From: Acidobacteriaceae bacterium
Lineage (GTDB): Bacteria > Acidobacteriota > Terriglobia > Terriglobales > Acidobacteriaceae
Assembly (NCBI GenBank): GCA_027306745.1
Contig: DAHUZD010000230.1
Coordinates: 1-6,864, forward strand
Direction: 5' to 3'
Length of the DNA: 6,864 nucleotides
Every line of letters begins with the position of its first letter. Position 1 is the stretch's first letter. The position numbers and the translations under genes are program-made. The notes beneath the pieces were generated by a model, which worked only from the letters and a program-made list of their open reading frames with translations, was not told the DNA's origin and ran no database searches. Shown piece by piece: positions 1 to 5,522 of the stretch.

Positions 1-1
1 C

Positions 2-715
2 GACAGGCCGGTCTTTACCGCTCAGCGGCTGAATCCGCAGACGGATGCAATCGATCAGCTCGCCATGGAAGCCGACTCCAGCTACAACGGAGCCACCTTC
101 ACGTTGAACCGGCAGTTTGATGAGCAGTTCGAGTTCATGGCCGGCTACACAGTTTCGAAAACGATCGATGACGCATCCTACGACGCGGAACAGCCGCAGA
201 ATCCATACGACCTGCGCGCCGAGCGGGCTTTGTCTCTGCTGGACCAGCGGCAACGGCTGACGTTGAGCGGATTGTGGGTGCTGGGGCCCGATTTGGATGA
301 CCCGCAGGACGCAGCCCAAGGCCCCGGCACAAACCCTATTCTGCGCGCACTGACCGGCCTGGAGATTGCGCCGATCTTTGAGGCGGCATCGGGCTTTCGC
401 GCCAATGCGCTCACCGGCCAAGACAGCAATTTGGAGCACATCTATCCTTTTGCTGCGCGGCCCGCTGGCATGGGCCGCAATGCGTTGGCCACGGCCCCCA
501 ACGTGGAATTCGACCTGCGCATATTGAAGATGGTTCCCATCAAGCGCGGGCATCTGGACGTTGTCGTCGAATCCTTCAACCTGTTGAACCACACCAACGT
601 GTCTCTGCTGAATCCCACGTACGGCCAGGACGCGCAGGCGCAGACCGGCTTCAAGACGCCGATTCTGGCAGCCACCGCACGGCGGGTGCAATTTTCTCTG
701 GATTACGAATATTGA
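2..715 (+). CDS. TonB-dependent receptor (Oar-like), C-terminal part, partial at left edge
   Basis: The reading frame is open from base 2 and ends at TGA 713-715, giving 237 residues of the C-terminal end of a larger protein; the first ATG inside (65) is not a real start. The content matches the outer-membrane beta-barrel of the large acidobacterial TonB-dependent receptors that usually carry an N-terminal carboxypeptidase-regulatory-like domain. Supporting motifs are SSYNGATFTLNR, GYTVSKTIDDAS, QPQNPYDLRAERALS and ESFNLLNHTN, followed by a final strand RRVQFSLDYEY. Alternating hydrophobic/polar strands fit a barrel. It ends in Tyr rather than the more usual Phe, which still gives an aromatic C-terminus for barrel assembly. 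The family imports large ligands such as siderophores or glycans through the outer membrane using TonB energy; the ligand here cannot be told. The plug and N-terminal domains lie outside the window. It is convergent with the next gene, 27 bp away, and I see no clear intrinsic terminator in that gap. Confidence 0.5.
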   Translation, partial: DRPVFTAQRLNPQTDAIDQLAMEADSSYNGATFTLNRQFDEQFEFMAGYTVSKTIDDASYDAEQPQNPYDLRAERALSLLDQRQRLTLSGLWVLGPDLDDPQDAAQGPGTNPILRALTGLEIAPIFEAASGFRANALTGQDSNLEHIYPFAARPAGMGRNALATAPNVEFDLRILKMVPIKRGHLDVVVESFNLLNHTNVSLLNPTYGQDAQAQTGFKTPILAATARRVQFSLDYEY

Positions 716-742
716 GTTGTGATGCCGACAGCGCCGCGACGC

Positions 743-1675
743 TTACTGCACCGTGCCGCCGTCTTCGGCGGTCACGCTGTTCAGGATGCGTTGGAAGATG
801 ACGACATGCAGGTTGATGTGGCTGGCGATGTCGGGCAGGAACTCTGTGACCAAGTTGCCGGATGGGCTGGAGGCAAAGGCCAGTGCAAGATTTCTAGAAG
901 TGTTGCCCCAGCCCTGCTGGCCGGGGCCGGGCACAAAGGTGTTGCTGACCACGGCTGTGGCGATGCCGCCGATAAAGTTGGCGTAGTTAAACATGGGTCG
1001 GCCTGTGTCGCTCTGCGTCCAGGCAATCTGCACGATGGCGTGCAGGATGCGGTGACGGATGGGCATGTATGGTTCGCGGTGATAGTGCGGGTTTTGGTGC
1101 GCCAACGAGCACACCATGAAGGTGCCAAAAAACTCACCGGCCATGTTCTCTGTGAAGTTGACACCGGAATCCTTGGCAATGCCATTGCCGCCGGGGCCAT
1201 AAACGCCGTGGGAGTCAGACTCCACGTTGTAGGTGGCATTGGCCAGAATGGTGAGCAGGTTGAAGGGATCAAAAATATCTCGGGTGGCCAGCATGAATTT
1301 GTCGCGCGGCGTCAGGGGCACAACCAGGGGACTCTTCAGATACTGCGCGAAGGGATGCTGCGCCGGATCACAGCTCATGCGGCCAGAGAGTGGCGTGGAG
1401 GCGCTGGAGGAACAGGATTGCAGCACGGGAATGGGGGCCACCGGCACGGGCTGGGCTGGCGGCGCAGAGGAGCTGACGCTGCCGGGGCCGCCGCCAAACT
1501 GCATCAGCATCGGCTGAAGTCCAGCAGCGGAGACCGCGGGCTGCGGCGCATCGGGCAGTTCGGCCTCCCCCGCGGCGTGCGAGGCGGCACAGGCGTGCAC
1601 GGCGCAGACAAAAGCCAGCGCAGCGAGCCATCTGGCCCATTCTGTCATCCAGTTCATCCGCGCAGATAGTTTCAT
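743..1675 (-). CDS. Exported protein of unknown function, acidobacterial type
   Basis: A 310-residue protein from ATG 1675-1673 to TAA 745-743. I do not recognise a named family. Residues about 1-35 look like a Sec signal peptide: a charged start, a hydrophobic core (WLAALAFVCAV) and a likely signal peptidase I site near SHA-AG. A Leu-Pro-Asp-Ala-Pro motif (residues 40-44) follows, then a Ser/Pro/Ala-rich linker to about residue 95. This arrangement is common in acidobacterial secreted proteins. The folded part (about 105-300) has NPHYHRE (195-201), similar to the His-x-Asp-Pro-x-Tyr-Tyr segments of other uncharacterised acidobacterial exported proteins, and Gly/Ala-rich stretches such as NFIGGIATAVVS that could be amphipathic membrane helices. 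Cys87 and Cys102 could pair after export. The start choice is uncertain: a strong Shine-Dalgarno-like GGAGGTGAG lies upstream but 15 nt from the ATG, longer than usual. The plus-strand frame over the same bases has no signal peptide and looks like a shadow. Confidence 0.5.
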   Translation of the reverse strand: MKLSARMNWMTEWARWLAALAFVCAVHACAASHAAGEAELPDAPQPAVSAAGLQPMLMQFGGGPGSVSSSAPPAQPVPVAPIPVLQSCSSSASTPLSGRMSCDPAQHPFAQYLKSPLVVPLTPRDKFMLATRDIFDPFNLLTILANATYNVESDSHGVYGPGGNGIAKDSGVNFTENMAGEFFGTFMVCSLAHQNPHYHREPYMPIRHRILHAIVQIAWTQSDTGRPMFNYANFIGGIATAVVSNTFVPGPGQQGWGNTSRNLALAFASSPSGNLVTEFLPDIASHINLHVVIFQRILNSVTAEDGGTVQ

Positions 1676-1860
1676 GCCGTGTGGCGTCCGCTCACCTCCA
1701 TGTGAATTTCAGCATCCTCATCAAGCTAAACGGAAGCGGAGAAAAAAAGTTAGCACAGACTGAAAATAATCCGATTTTTTTGCGCTCAGAAATGGGAAGC
1801 GGCCCGGCGCAGTTGTGTTGAGGCGCGCCTGCCCATAGAATCAATCTTTTGGGACGGGAT
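1676..1860. promoter_or_regulatory. Divergent intergenic region between the exported-protein gene and accA
   Basis: This 185-bp stretch separates two genes that are transcribed away from each other, so promoters for both should be here. Bases about 1705-1790 are clearly richer in A+T than the surroundings, with an A7 run (1742-1748) and a T7 run (1775-1781 area). No open frame of note fills it. The frame of accA is closed by a stop at 1819-1821, so accA does not extend back through it. On the minus side there is a nine-codon mini-ORF (1701-1672) and a GGAGGTGAG box (1699-1691) before the exported-protein gene. I find no convincing -35/-10 pair on the minus strand. The T7 run is not preceded by a G+C-rich hairpin, so it is not a canonical terminator. 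Confidence 0.5.
1813..1841 (+). promoter_or_regulatory. Candidate sigma-70-type promoter of accA
   Basis: TTGTGT (1813-1818, 3 of 6 matches to TTGACA) is followed by a 17-bp spacer and TAGAAT (1836-1841, 5 of 6 matches to TATAAT). Transcription would start near 1848, only about 13 nt before the ATG at 1861 and almost on top of an in-frame TTG at 1849. The -10 is embedded in ATAGAATC, an octamer seen again in front of the permease gene. This was found by eye; the -35 is weak. Confidence 0.5.
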
Positions 1861-2706
1861 ATGGATATTTCCGCAGCACAAGCACATGCAGCGCCAGCCG
1901 TGGAGACATCCGTCGCAGGGCAAAAGACGGAATTGGCGCGGCATCCGCAGAGGCCACATCCGATGGACTGGATCGCCAGCCTGTTTACCGACCGCAGCGA
2001 GATCCACGGCGACCGCGTCTTTGGCGACGACCCGGCGATGGCCTGCATGATGGCGCGCTTCCATGGCGAAGAGGTGCTGGTCATCGGGAATCAAAAAGGC
2101 CGCACCACCAAGGAAAAGATTTATCGCAACTTCGGCATGCCCAACCCTGAGGGCTATCGCAAGGCTCTGCGCGCGATGAAGTTTGCAGAGAAATTTGGCC
2201 GGCCCGTTTTCACCTTCATCGACCTGGCGGGGGCCAACGCCGGACTGGGCGCTGAGGAACGCGGCCAGGCCGAGGCGATCGCCCGCAACCTGCGCGAGAT
2301 GTCGCGCTTGCGTGTGCCGACGATCGCCACCATCACCGGCGAAGGCGGTTCTGGCGGAGCGCTGGCCATTGCCGTCGCCGACCGCGTGCTGATGTTGGAG
2401 AATGCAGCCTACTCGGTGATCTCGCCGGAGGCCTGTGCTTCCATCCGCTGGCGCGACGCCAGCCAGCGCGCCTTGGCCGCGGAGGCGCTGCGCACCACGG
2501 CGGAGGATGTCTTCAGCCTGGGTTGCGTGGATGCAATCGTGCCGGAGCCGGAGGGTGGCGCACATGCGCAGCCGGAGCAGGCCGTCGCGCTGCTGGATCA
2601 GGCGCTGCAAAAGCATCTGCGTGAATTGCAGCAACGCTCCGTGGATGAGCTGGTTGCTGAACGGCGCAACAAGTTCCGCACCATGGCGCAGTTCTTTACC
2701 GCCTAA
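1861..2706 (+). CDS. accA: Acetyl-CoA carboxylase carboxyltransferase subunit alpha (short, divergent)
   Basis: AccA pairs with AccD to move the carboxyl group from carboxybiotin on AccB to acetyl-CoA, forming malonyl-CoA for fatty acid synthesis in the cytosol. The 281-residue protein carries clear AccA landmarks: LARHPQRP (25-32), [10 protein letters not shown] (78-87), [15 protein letters not shown] (89-103), [20 protein letters not shown] (131-150), [11 protein letters not shown] (160-170), [11 protein letters not shown] (184-194) and EPEGGAH (229-235). Two things are odd. It begins about 41 residues late compared with E. coli AccA (319 aa), so the N-terminal helical region (the segment with FEQPIAELE in E. 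coli) is missing. Also the nearly invariant DTPGAYPG-type loop reads DLAGANAG (121-128), and SPEG reads SPEA. I chose ATG 1861, preceded by GGGACGGG; TTG 1849 in the same frame is an alternative adding four residues. It is probably co-transcribed with the CPBP gene 7 bp downstream. Family assignment is firm; whether it is the cell's main AccA is not. Confidence 0.5.
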   Translation: MDISAAQAHAAPAVETSVAGQKTELARHPQRPHPMDWIASLFTDRSEIHGDRVFGDDPAMACMMARFHGEEVLVIGNQKGRTTKEKIYRNFGMPNPEGYRKALRAMKFAEKFGRPVFTFIDLAGANAGLGAEERGQAEAIARNLREMSRLRVPTIATITGEGGSGGALAIAVADRVLMLENAAYSVISPEACASIRWRDASQRALAAEALRTTAEDVFSLGCVDAIVPEPEGGAHAQPEQAVALLDQALQKHLRELQQRSVDELVAERRNKFRTMAQFFTA

Positions 2707-2713
2707 GGCTGTT

Positions 2714-3733
2714 ATGAGCATGTTTTCCGGTCCGGGCCGCACGCGGGCGCTGCTGCGCATGGTGCTGGCCATTGCATTCTTCGTTGTTGCACAATCGGTG
2801 GCCGCGCAGGCTGCCCGGGGCTTCCGCGCAGGAGAGGGCGATTCCCTGCTGCGCAATCTTTTTCTTTTATTTTTGGAGGCCGTCGGCTTTGGCGCGATGG
2901 GCCTGCTCTTTGACCGGCAACGCCAGCCGCTGCGCGCCATGGGTCTGCTGCGCCAGCCCGATGCCGAGGCGGGAGCCTTGCGCCAGTTCGCCATGGGGGC
3001 GGCGCTTGGCTGGGGCCTGGTCGCGGCACTGGTGCTGCCGCTGGCGATCACCGGCGGCCTGTATGTTCACCTGTGGCTGACGCCGCACGCCTTTCTGCTT
3101 TGCTGCGTGCAATTGGCCACACTAGCAGTGGCCGCGCTGGCCAATGAGATGGTCTTCCGCGGCTATCCCTTCCAAAGATTGATGGAGGCTGCTGGCCCGT
3201 TTTCTGCCACGTTGCTGGCCTGCGTTGTGTTTGGCTGGCTGCGCAGTGAAACACCCGACGCGGGCACGGCAGGCATCTGGGTCAGCGTGGCAGCGGCCTT
3301 GTTGCTGACGCTGGCCTATCTGCGCACGCGCGCGCTATGGCTGCCGTGGGGGCTGCACTTCGCCTGGCTGGCCAGTCTGAGCGTACTCTTTGGTCTGCCG
3401 TTGGCTGGCAACACAGACTCTTCGACCTTGATACAAACCAATGCCTACGGTCCACACTGGCTGACCGGCGGCGATTATGGCCCGGAGGGCGGCTGGCTGG
3501 CCTTCTGGGTGCTGATGGCGGGAGTGCTTGTCCTGCTGCGAATGACGCGCCAGATTGCCTGGCGCATGCAGCAGCCGGTCTTGCATCCGGCGGGCATCGC
3601 CGTAGAGATTGGGCAGCATCCTCCCATGGCCGCTCCAGCCGCGGCGGAGAAAGAAGCCGCTGCGCCGTCATTGGTGCAGATTGCTCCGGTAGCGGCACCA
3701 CCAGAGGCCAGCGCCGGGCAGCGCCCACGCTAG
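2714..3733 (+). CDS. CPBP/Rce1-family membrane protein, probable inactive protease homologue
   Basis: A 339-residue membrane protein of the CPBP (CAAX protease/bacteriocin-processing, PF02517-type) family. About eight hydrophobic segments are visible, near residues 15-32, 44-67, 95-115, 123-143, 163-176, 187-203, 208-230 and 260-277, followed by a cytosolic-looking Ala/Pro-rich tail (about 285-339). The family signatures can be placed but are altered. Motif 1 (EExxxR) reads NEMVFR (144-149), motif 2 (FxxxH) reads FGWLR (173-177), and motif 3 (HxxxN) reads HFAWL (215-219). So the first Glu, the motif-2 His and the motif-3 Asn are replaced by Asn, Arg and Leu, leaving His215, Glu145 and Arg149. 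The surrounding YLRTRALWLPWGLHF and GLP segments remain family-like and the frame is intact, which suggests a maintained pseudoenzyme and not a decaying gene. Start: ATG 2714 has AAGG (2705-2708) overlapping the accA stop; the open frame extends upstream inside accA but there it is only a shadow. Substrate or partner unknown. Confidence 0.5.
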   Translation: MSMFSGPGRTRALLRMVLAIAFFVVAQSVAAQAARGFRAGEGDSLLRNLFLLFLEAVGFGAMGLLFDRQRQPLRAMGLLRQPDAEAGALRQFAMGAALGWGLVAALVLPLAITGGLYVHLWLTPHAFLLCCVQLATLAVAALANEMVFRGYPFQRLMEAAGPFSATLLACVVFGWLRSETPDAGTAGIWVSVAAALLLTLAYLRTRALWLPWGLHFAWLASLSVLFGLPLAGNTDSSTLIQTNAYGPHWLTGGDYGPEGGWLAFWVLMAGVLVLLRMTRQIAWRMQQPVLHPAGIAVEIGQHPPMAAPAAAEKEAAAPSLVQIAPVAAPPEASAGQRPR

Positions 3734-3772
3734 AACACACCGTGCGGTTGGCGCGGCGTAGCAGCGCTGGCC
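3706..3772 (+). repeat. 9-bp inverted repeat spanning the end of the CPBP gene, possible transcription end
   Basis: GGCCAGCGC (3706-3714) and GCGCTGGCC (3764-3772) are perfect inverted copies separated by 49 nt, with a small GGGC/GCCC hairpin (3716-3726) between them. The right arm is followed by CCGTTTCCT, a poor T tract. It straddles the CPBP stop codon (3731-3733), so it could help end the accA-CPBP transcript. G+C-rich DNA gives such repeats by chance, so this is only a candidate. Confidence 0.5.
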
Positions 3773-3823
3773 CGTTTCCTGATAAACTCGCAGAGGAACA
3801 GCATTGCAGCCGCCCGTTGCTTC

Positions 3824-3855
3824 CGTCTGTTTGCGGTTCAGCCAGCAAACAGATG
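3824..3855. repeat. Strong hairpin-forming inverted repeat between the CPBP and zinc-ribbon genes
   Basis: TCTGTTTGC (3826-3834) and GCAAACAGA (3845-3853) are perfect inverted copies around a 10-nt loop (3835-3844). The stem can extend outward by a G-U and a C-G pair to 3824/3855, and inward by GG/CC past one bulged A. It lies 90 bp after the CPBP stop and 114 bp before the zinc-ribbon start. No T run follows on either strand, so it is not a canonical intrinsic terminator; it could be an operator, an mRNA 3'-end structure or a leader element. The rest of the 235-bp gap (3734-3968) holds no convincing gene. Confidence 0.5.
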
Positions 3856-3953
3856 CACCCCCAGCCGGAGATACGCGATTCCAGCGCGCAGTGGTTCGGC
3901 GCGCGGAGAGACCGCGTACACCGTGCATACTGAGGGCGCAGCACACACGTTTT

Positions 3954-3959
3954 GAGGAG
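3954..3959 (+). promoter_or_regulatory. Ribosome binding site that fixes the zinc-ribbon start
   Basis: GAGGAG at 3954-3959 ends 9 nt before ATG 3969. It is the best Shine-Dalgarno match on the plus strand of this window, and it favours the 59-residue form over the 114-residue open frame starting at ATG 3804. Confidence 0.5.
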
Positions 3960-3968
3960 AGAATCATC

Positions 3969-4148
3969 ATGGCCAAGATTGCCAAGACCGCTGACCGCAA
4001 GAAGGTCATGGACACCACGAAGAGCACCGACTGCCCCAAGTGCTCCAAGCCAACGCGCATCGTGAAGCGCGTCAAAGACCGCGAGCACGGCACGCCCGGC
4101 GGCGTGTATATCTCCTGCTCCGCCTGCGAATTTTTCGAGAAGCTGTAG
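3969..4148 (+). CDS. Small zinc-ribbon protein, 59 aa
   Basis: A short basic protein, from ATG 3969 to TAG 4146-4148. It has two CxxC knuckles, CPKC (22-25) and CSAC (50-53), separated by 24 residues rich in Lys, Arg, Val and Gly (KPTRIVKRVKDREHGTPGGV). This is the layout of a one-domain zinc ribbon binding one Zn2+ ion, as in small ribosome- or nucleic-acid-associated proteins. The N-terminal 20 residues are Lys-rich (MAKIAKTADRKK) and could contact nucleic acid. I do not recognise a named family. The length and two-knuckle layout recall bL33-like ribosomal proteins, but the sequence does not match that family. The frame stays open upstream to ATG 3804, yet that part encodes Arg/Gln/Pro-rich sequence of shadow type and lacks a ribosome binding site, whereas ATG 3969 has GAGGAG. 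It stands alone, with a 235-bp gap upstream and a convergent neighbour 23 bp downstream. Strong expression is suggested by the good ribosome site, but this is inference. Confidence 0.5.
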   Translation: MAKIAKTADRKKVMDTTKSTDCPKCSKPTRIVKRVKDREHGTPGGVYISCSACEFFEKL

Positions 4149-4171
4149 CGTTTCCGCCGTACCGGGAATGC

Positions 4172-5434
4172 CTACCGCGCCAGAGCCAGGGCCAGCACGG
4201 CCAGCAACAGCACGGGCGGCATTCCCAACAGGCCGGCACGCAGAAATCTCCCGGCGCTGACCTCAATGCCCTCGCGGCGCAGGGCAATCAGCCACAAAAT
4301 TGTCGCCAGCGAACCGGTCACCGACAGGTTCGGCCCCAGATCAATGCCCAGCAATACGGCAGCGCGCAGCACCGGAGAGGCTCCAGCAGCCTGCGTGGCC
4401 GCAGCGCCGATTAAACCCACGGGCAGATTGTTCAACAGATTTGCCGCCAGACCCACGCCAAAGGCCGCGGCCAGCGCGCCTGCGGTTCGTGACCAGGTGG
4501 CCAGCCCTTGCAGCGCATGCACCGCCAGCGGCAAGGCTCCGGCGTGATTCAACGCTCCCACCAGAACAAACACGCCTGCCACCAGCGGCAGCACGCCCCA
4601 GGAAACATCCCGCACCGCAGTCCAAATGCCGGCAAAGCCGGGCGCGCTGACGGCGAAAAGAACGCCGAGCGCGATGGCGCATGTGGGCGGACCCAGCGGA
4701 CGGCCTGCGGCAGAGATCAGCAACAATAACGCCGCCGCCAGCAGAATGCCCACGGCCGCACGCAGGCCGCGCGCGTCCAGATGCACGGGGCCTGCGCTGT
4801 GCGGATCCATGCCCCCGCGCAGTTCGCTGCGATGATGTGCGTAGAGCAGCAAAAATGTTGCGCCAATACTGAGCGCCGCGGGCAAAAGAAACCGATGCAG
4901 CCAAAGCGCCAGCGGCGGCAGATGATTGTCAAAAACCACCAGATTGGCCGGGTTGGAAATCGGCAGCACGAAGCTGGCCGCGTTGGCTACAAAGGCGCAG
5001 GCAAACAGGTAGGGCAGCGGAGCCACTTTGCCCCGGCGCACCACGGCCAGCACGGCCGGCGTCAACACAACGGCGGTTGCGTCATTGGACAGCAGCGCCG
5101 TCACCAACACGCCCACGCCGTAAACCAGCACGAAGAGGCGCAGGCGCGAGCCGCGTGCATGTTGCATGGCCTGTGCGGCCAGCCAGTCAAAGACGCCATG
5201 CAGCCGGGCCACCTCCGCCAGCAGCATCATGCCGCTCAAAAATAAATAGACATTCAACCCTTCCCGCACAGAGCTGAAGGCCTGATGCAGCGGCACCAGC
5301 CGCGTCAGCACCAGCGCCAAGGCGCCCGCCACGGCCCACACAGACTCTGGACTGCGGCGCGGACGCAGCAGGATGAGCGCAATCACGGCGAGACTGAGCA
5401 TCCAGATGGCGATGGAGTGTGCGTGCGTGGACAT
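4172..5434 (-). CDS. ArsB-type arsenite/anion transporter
   Basis: A 420-residue inner-membrane protein from ATG 5434 to TAG 4174-4172, close to the 429 residues of E. coli ArsB. ArsB proteins export arsenite or antimonite, using the proton gradient alone or together with the ArsA ATPase. They belong to the ArsB/NhaD ion transporter superfamily. Diagnostic stretches are LLSNDATAVVLTPAVLA (114-130), FVANAASFVLPISNPANLVV (148-167), NLLNNLPVGLIGAA (332-345) and LGIDLGPNLSVTGSLATILW (362-381). The last one lines up well with the C-terminal signature of E. coli ArsB. Ten to twelve hydrophobic helices are apparent, with a polar cytosolic loop at about 200-222. The frame is open upstream to 5821, but that part overlaps the permease gene and is not membrane-like or conserved. 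No good Shine-Dalgarno precedes ATG 5434. There is no arsR, arsC or arsA in view, so the substrate could differ from arsenite and I leave the symbol empty. Confidence 0.5.
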   Translation of the reverse strand: MSTHAHSIAIWMLSLAVIALILLRPRRSPESVWAVAGALALVLTRLVPLHQAFSSVREGLNVYLFLSGMMLLAEVARLHGVFDWLAAQAMQHARGSRLRLFVLVYGVGVLVTALLSNDATAVVLTPAVLAVVRRGKVAPLPYLFACAFVANAASFVLPISNPANLVVFDNHLPPLALWLHRFLLPAALSIGATFLLLYAHHRSELRGGMDPHSAGPVHLDARGLRAAVGILLAAALLLLISAAGRPLGPPTCAIALGVLFAVSAPGFAGIWTAVRDVSWGVLPLVAGVFVLVGALNHAGALPLAVHALQGLATWSRTAGALAAAFGVGLAANLLNNLPVGLIGAAATQAAGASPVLRAAVLLGIDLGPNLSVTGSLATILWLIALRREGIEVSAGRFLRAGLLGMPPVLLLAVLALALAR

Positions 5435-5522
5435 GCAGCTTTGATTGTCGCAGACCCCTGCGCAGAAACGGAGAACGCACAGCCTGCGTGGGGCCGGATA
5501 GAATCCAAGCGTGCCCCAGCAA
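5435..5522. promoter_or_regulatory. Short divergent promoter region between the ArsB-type gene and the permease gene
   Basis: 88 bp separate the two divergent starts. Two small perfect inverted repeats are present: CGCAG-ACCC-CTGCG (5449-5462) and ACGCA-CAGCC-TGCGT (5475-5489), about a dozen bases apart. Towards the ArsB-type gene, GACAAT on the minus strand (5449-5444, 4 of 6 to the -10 consensus) sits 9 nt before its ATG, without a recognisable -35. Either repeat could bind a regulator acting on both genes, but the arms are only 5 bp. Confidence 0.5.
5476..5504 (+). promoter_or_regulatory. Candidate promoter of the APC permease gene
   Basis: TAGAAT (5499-5504, 5 of 6 to TATAAT) lies in the octamer ATAGAATC that also precedes accA. 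The hexamer at a 17-bp spacing upstream is CGCACA (3 of 6 to TTGACA). A start near 5511 would leave about 12 nt before ATG 5523 and would fall on an in-frame GTG at 5511. Confidence 0.5.

Noticed and set aside
719..1669. A 316-codon plus-strand open frame opposite the exported-protein gene.
   Set aside because: It lies almost exactly over the minus-strand gene, has no signal peptide or recognisable domain, and has Gly/His/Arg-rich shadow composition. The minus frame has a signal peptide, a familiar acidobacterial motif and a membrane-like pattern.
1742..1781. A7 and T7 runs as possible intrinsic terminators.
   Set aside because: Neither run is preceded by a G+C-rich hairpin in the needed orientation, and they lie in a divergent region where terminators are not expected.
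2435..2713. Upstream extension of the CPBP frame inside accA.
   Set aside because: The translated extension is Arg/Cys/Ser-rich with no family similarity and overlaps accA in another frame. ATG 2714 has a ribosome site and starts just before the first membrane segment.
1786..3051. A 421-codon minus-strand open frame opposite accA and the CPBP gene.
   Set aside because: It is antisense to accA, whose family identity is certain, and runs across the gene boundary into the CPBP gene. Its Arg/Ala/Gln-rich content is typical of an antisense frame in G+C-rich DNA.
3804..3968. A 55-residue N-terminal extension of the zinc-ribbon protein.
   Set aside because: The extension looks like noncoding translation and has no ribosome site, while ATG 3969 is preceded by GAGGAG at good spacing.
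3282..4088. A 268-codon minus-strand frame across the CPBP 3' end and the zinc-ribbon gene.
   Set aside because: It overlaps two better-supported genes and the gap between them, and encodes Arg/Ser/Cys-rich sequence without any recognisable motif.
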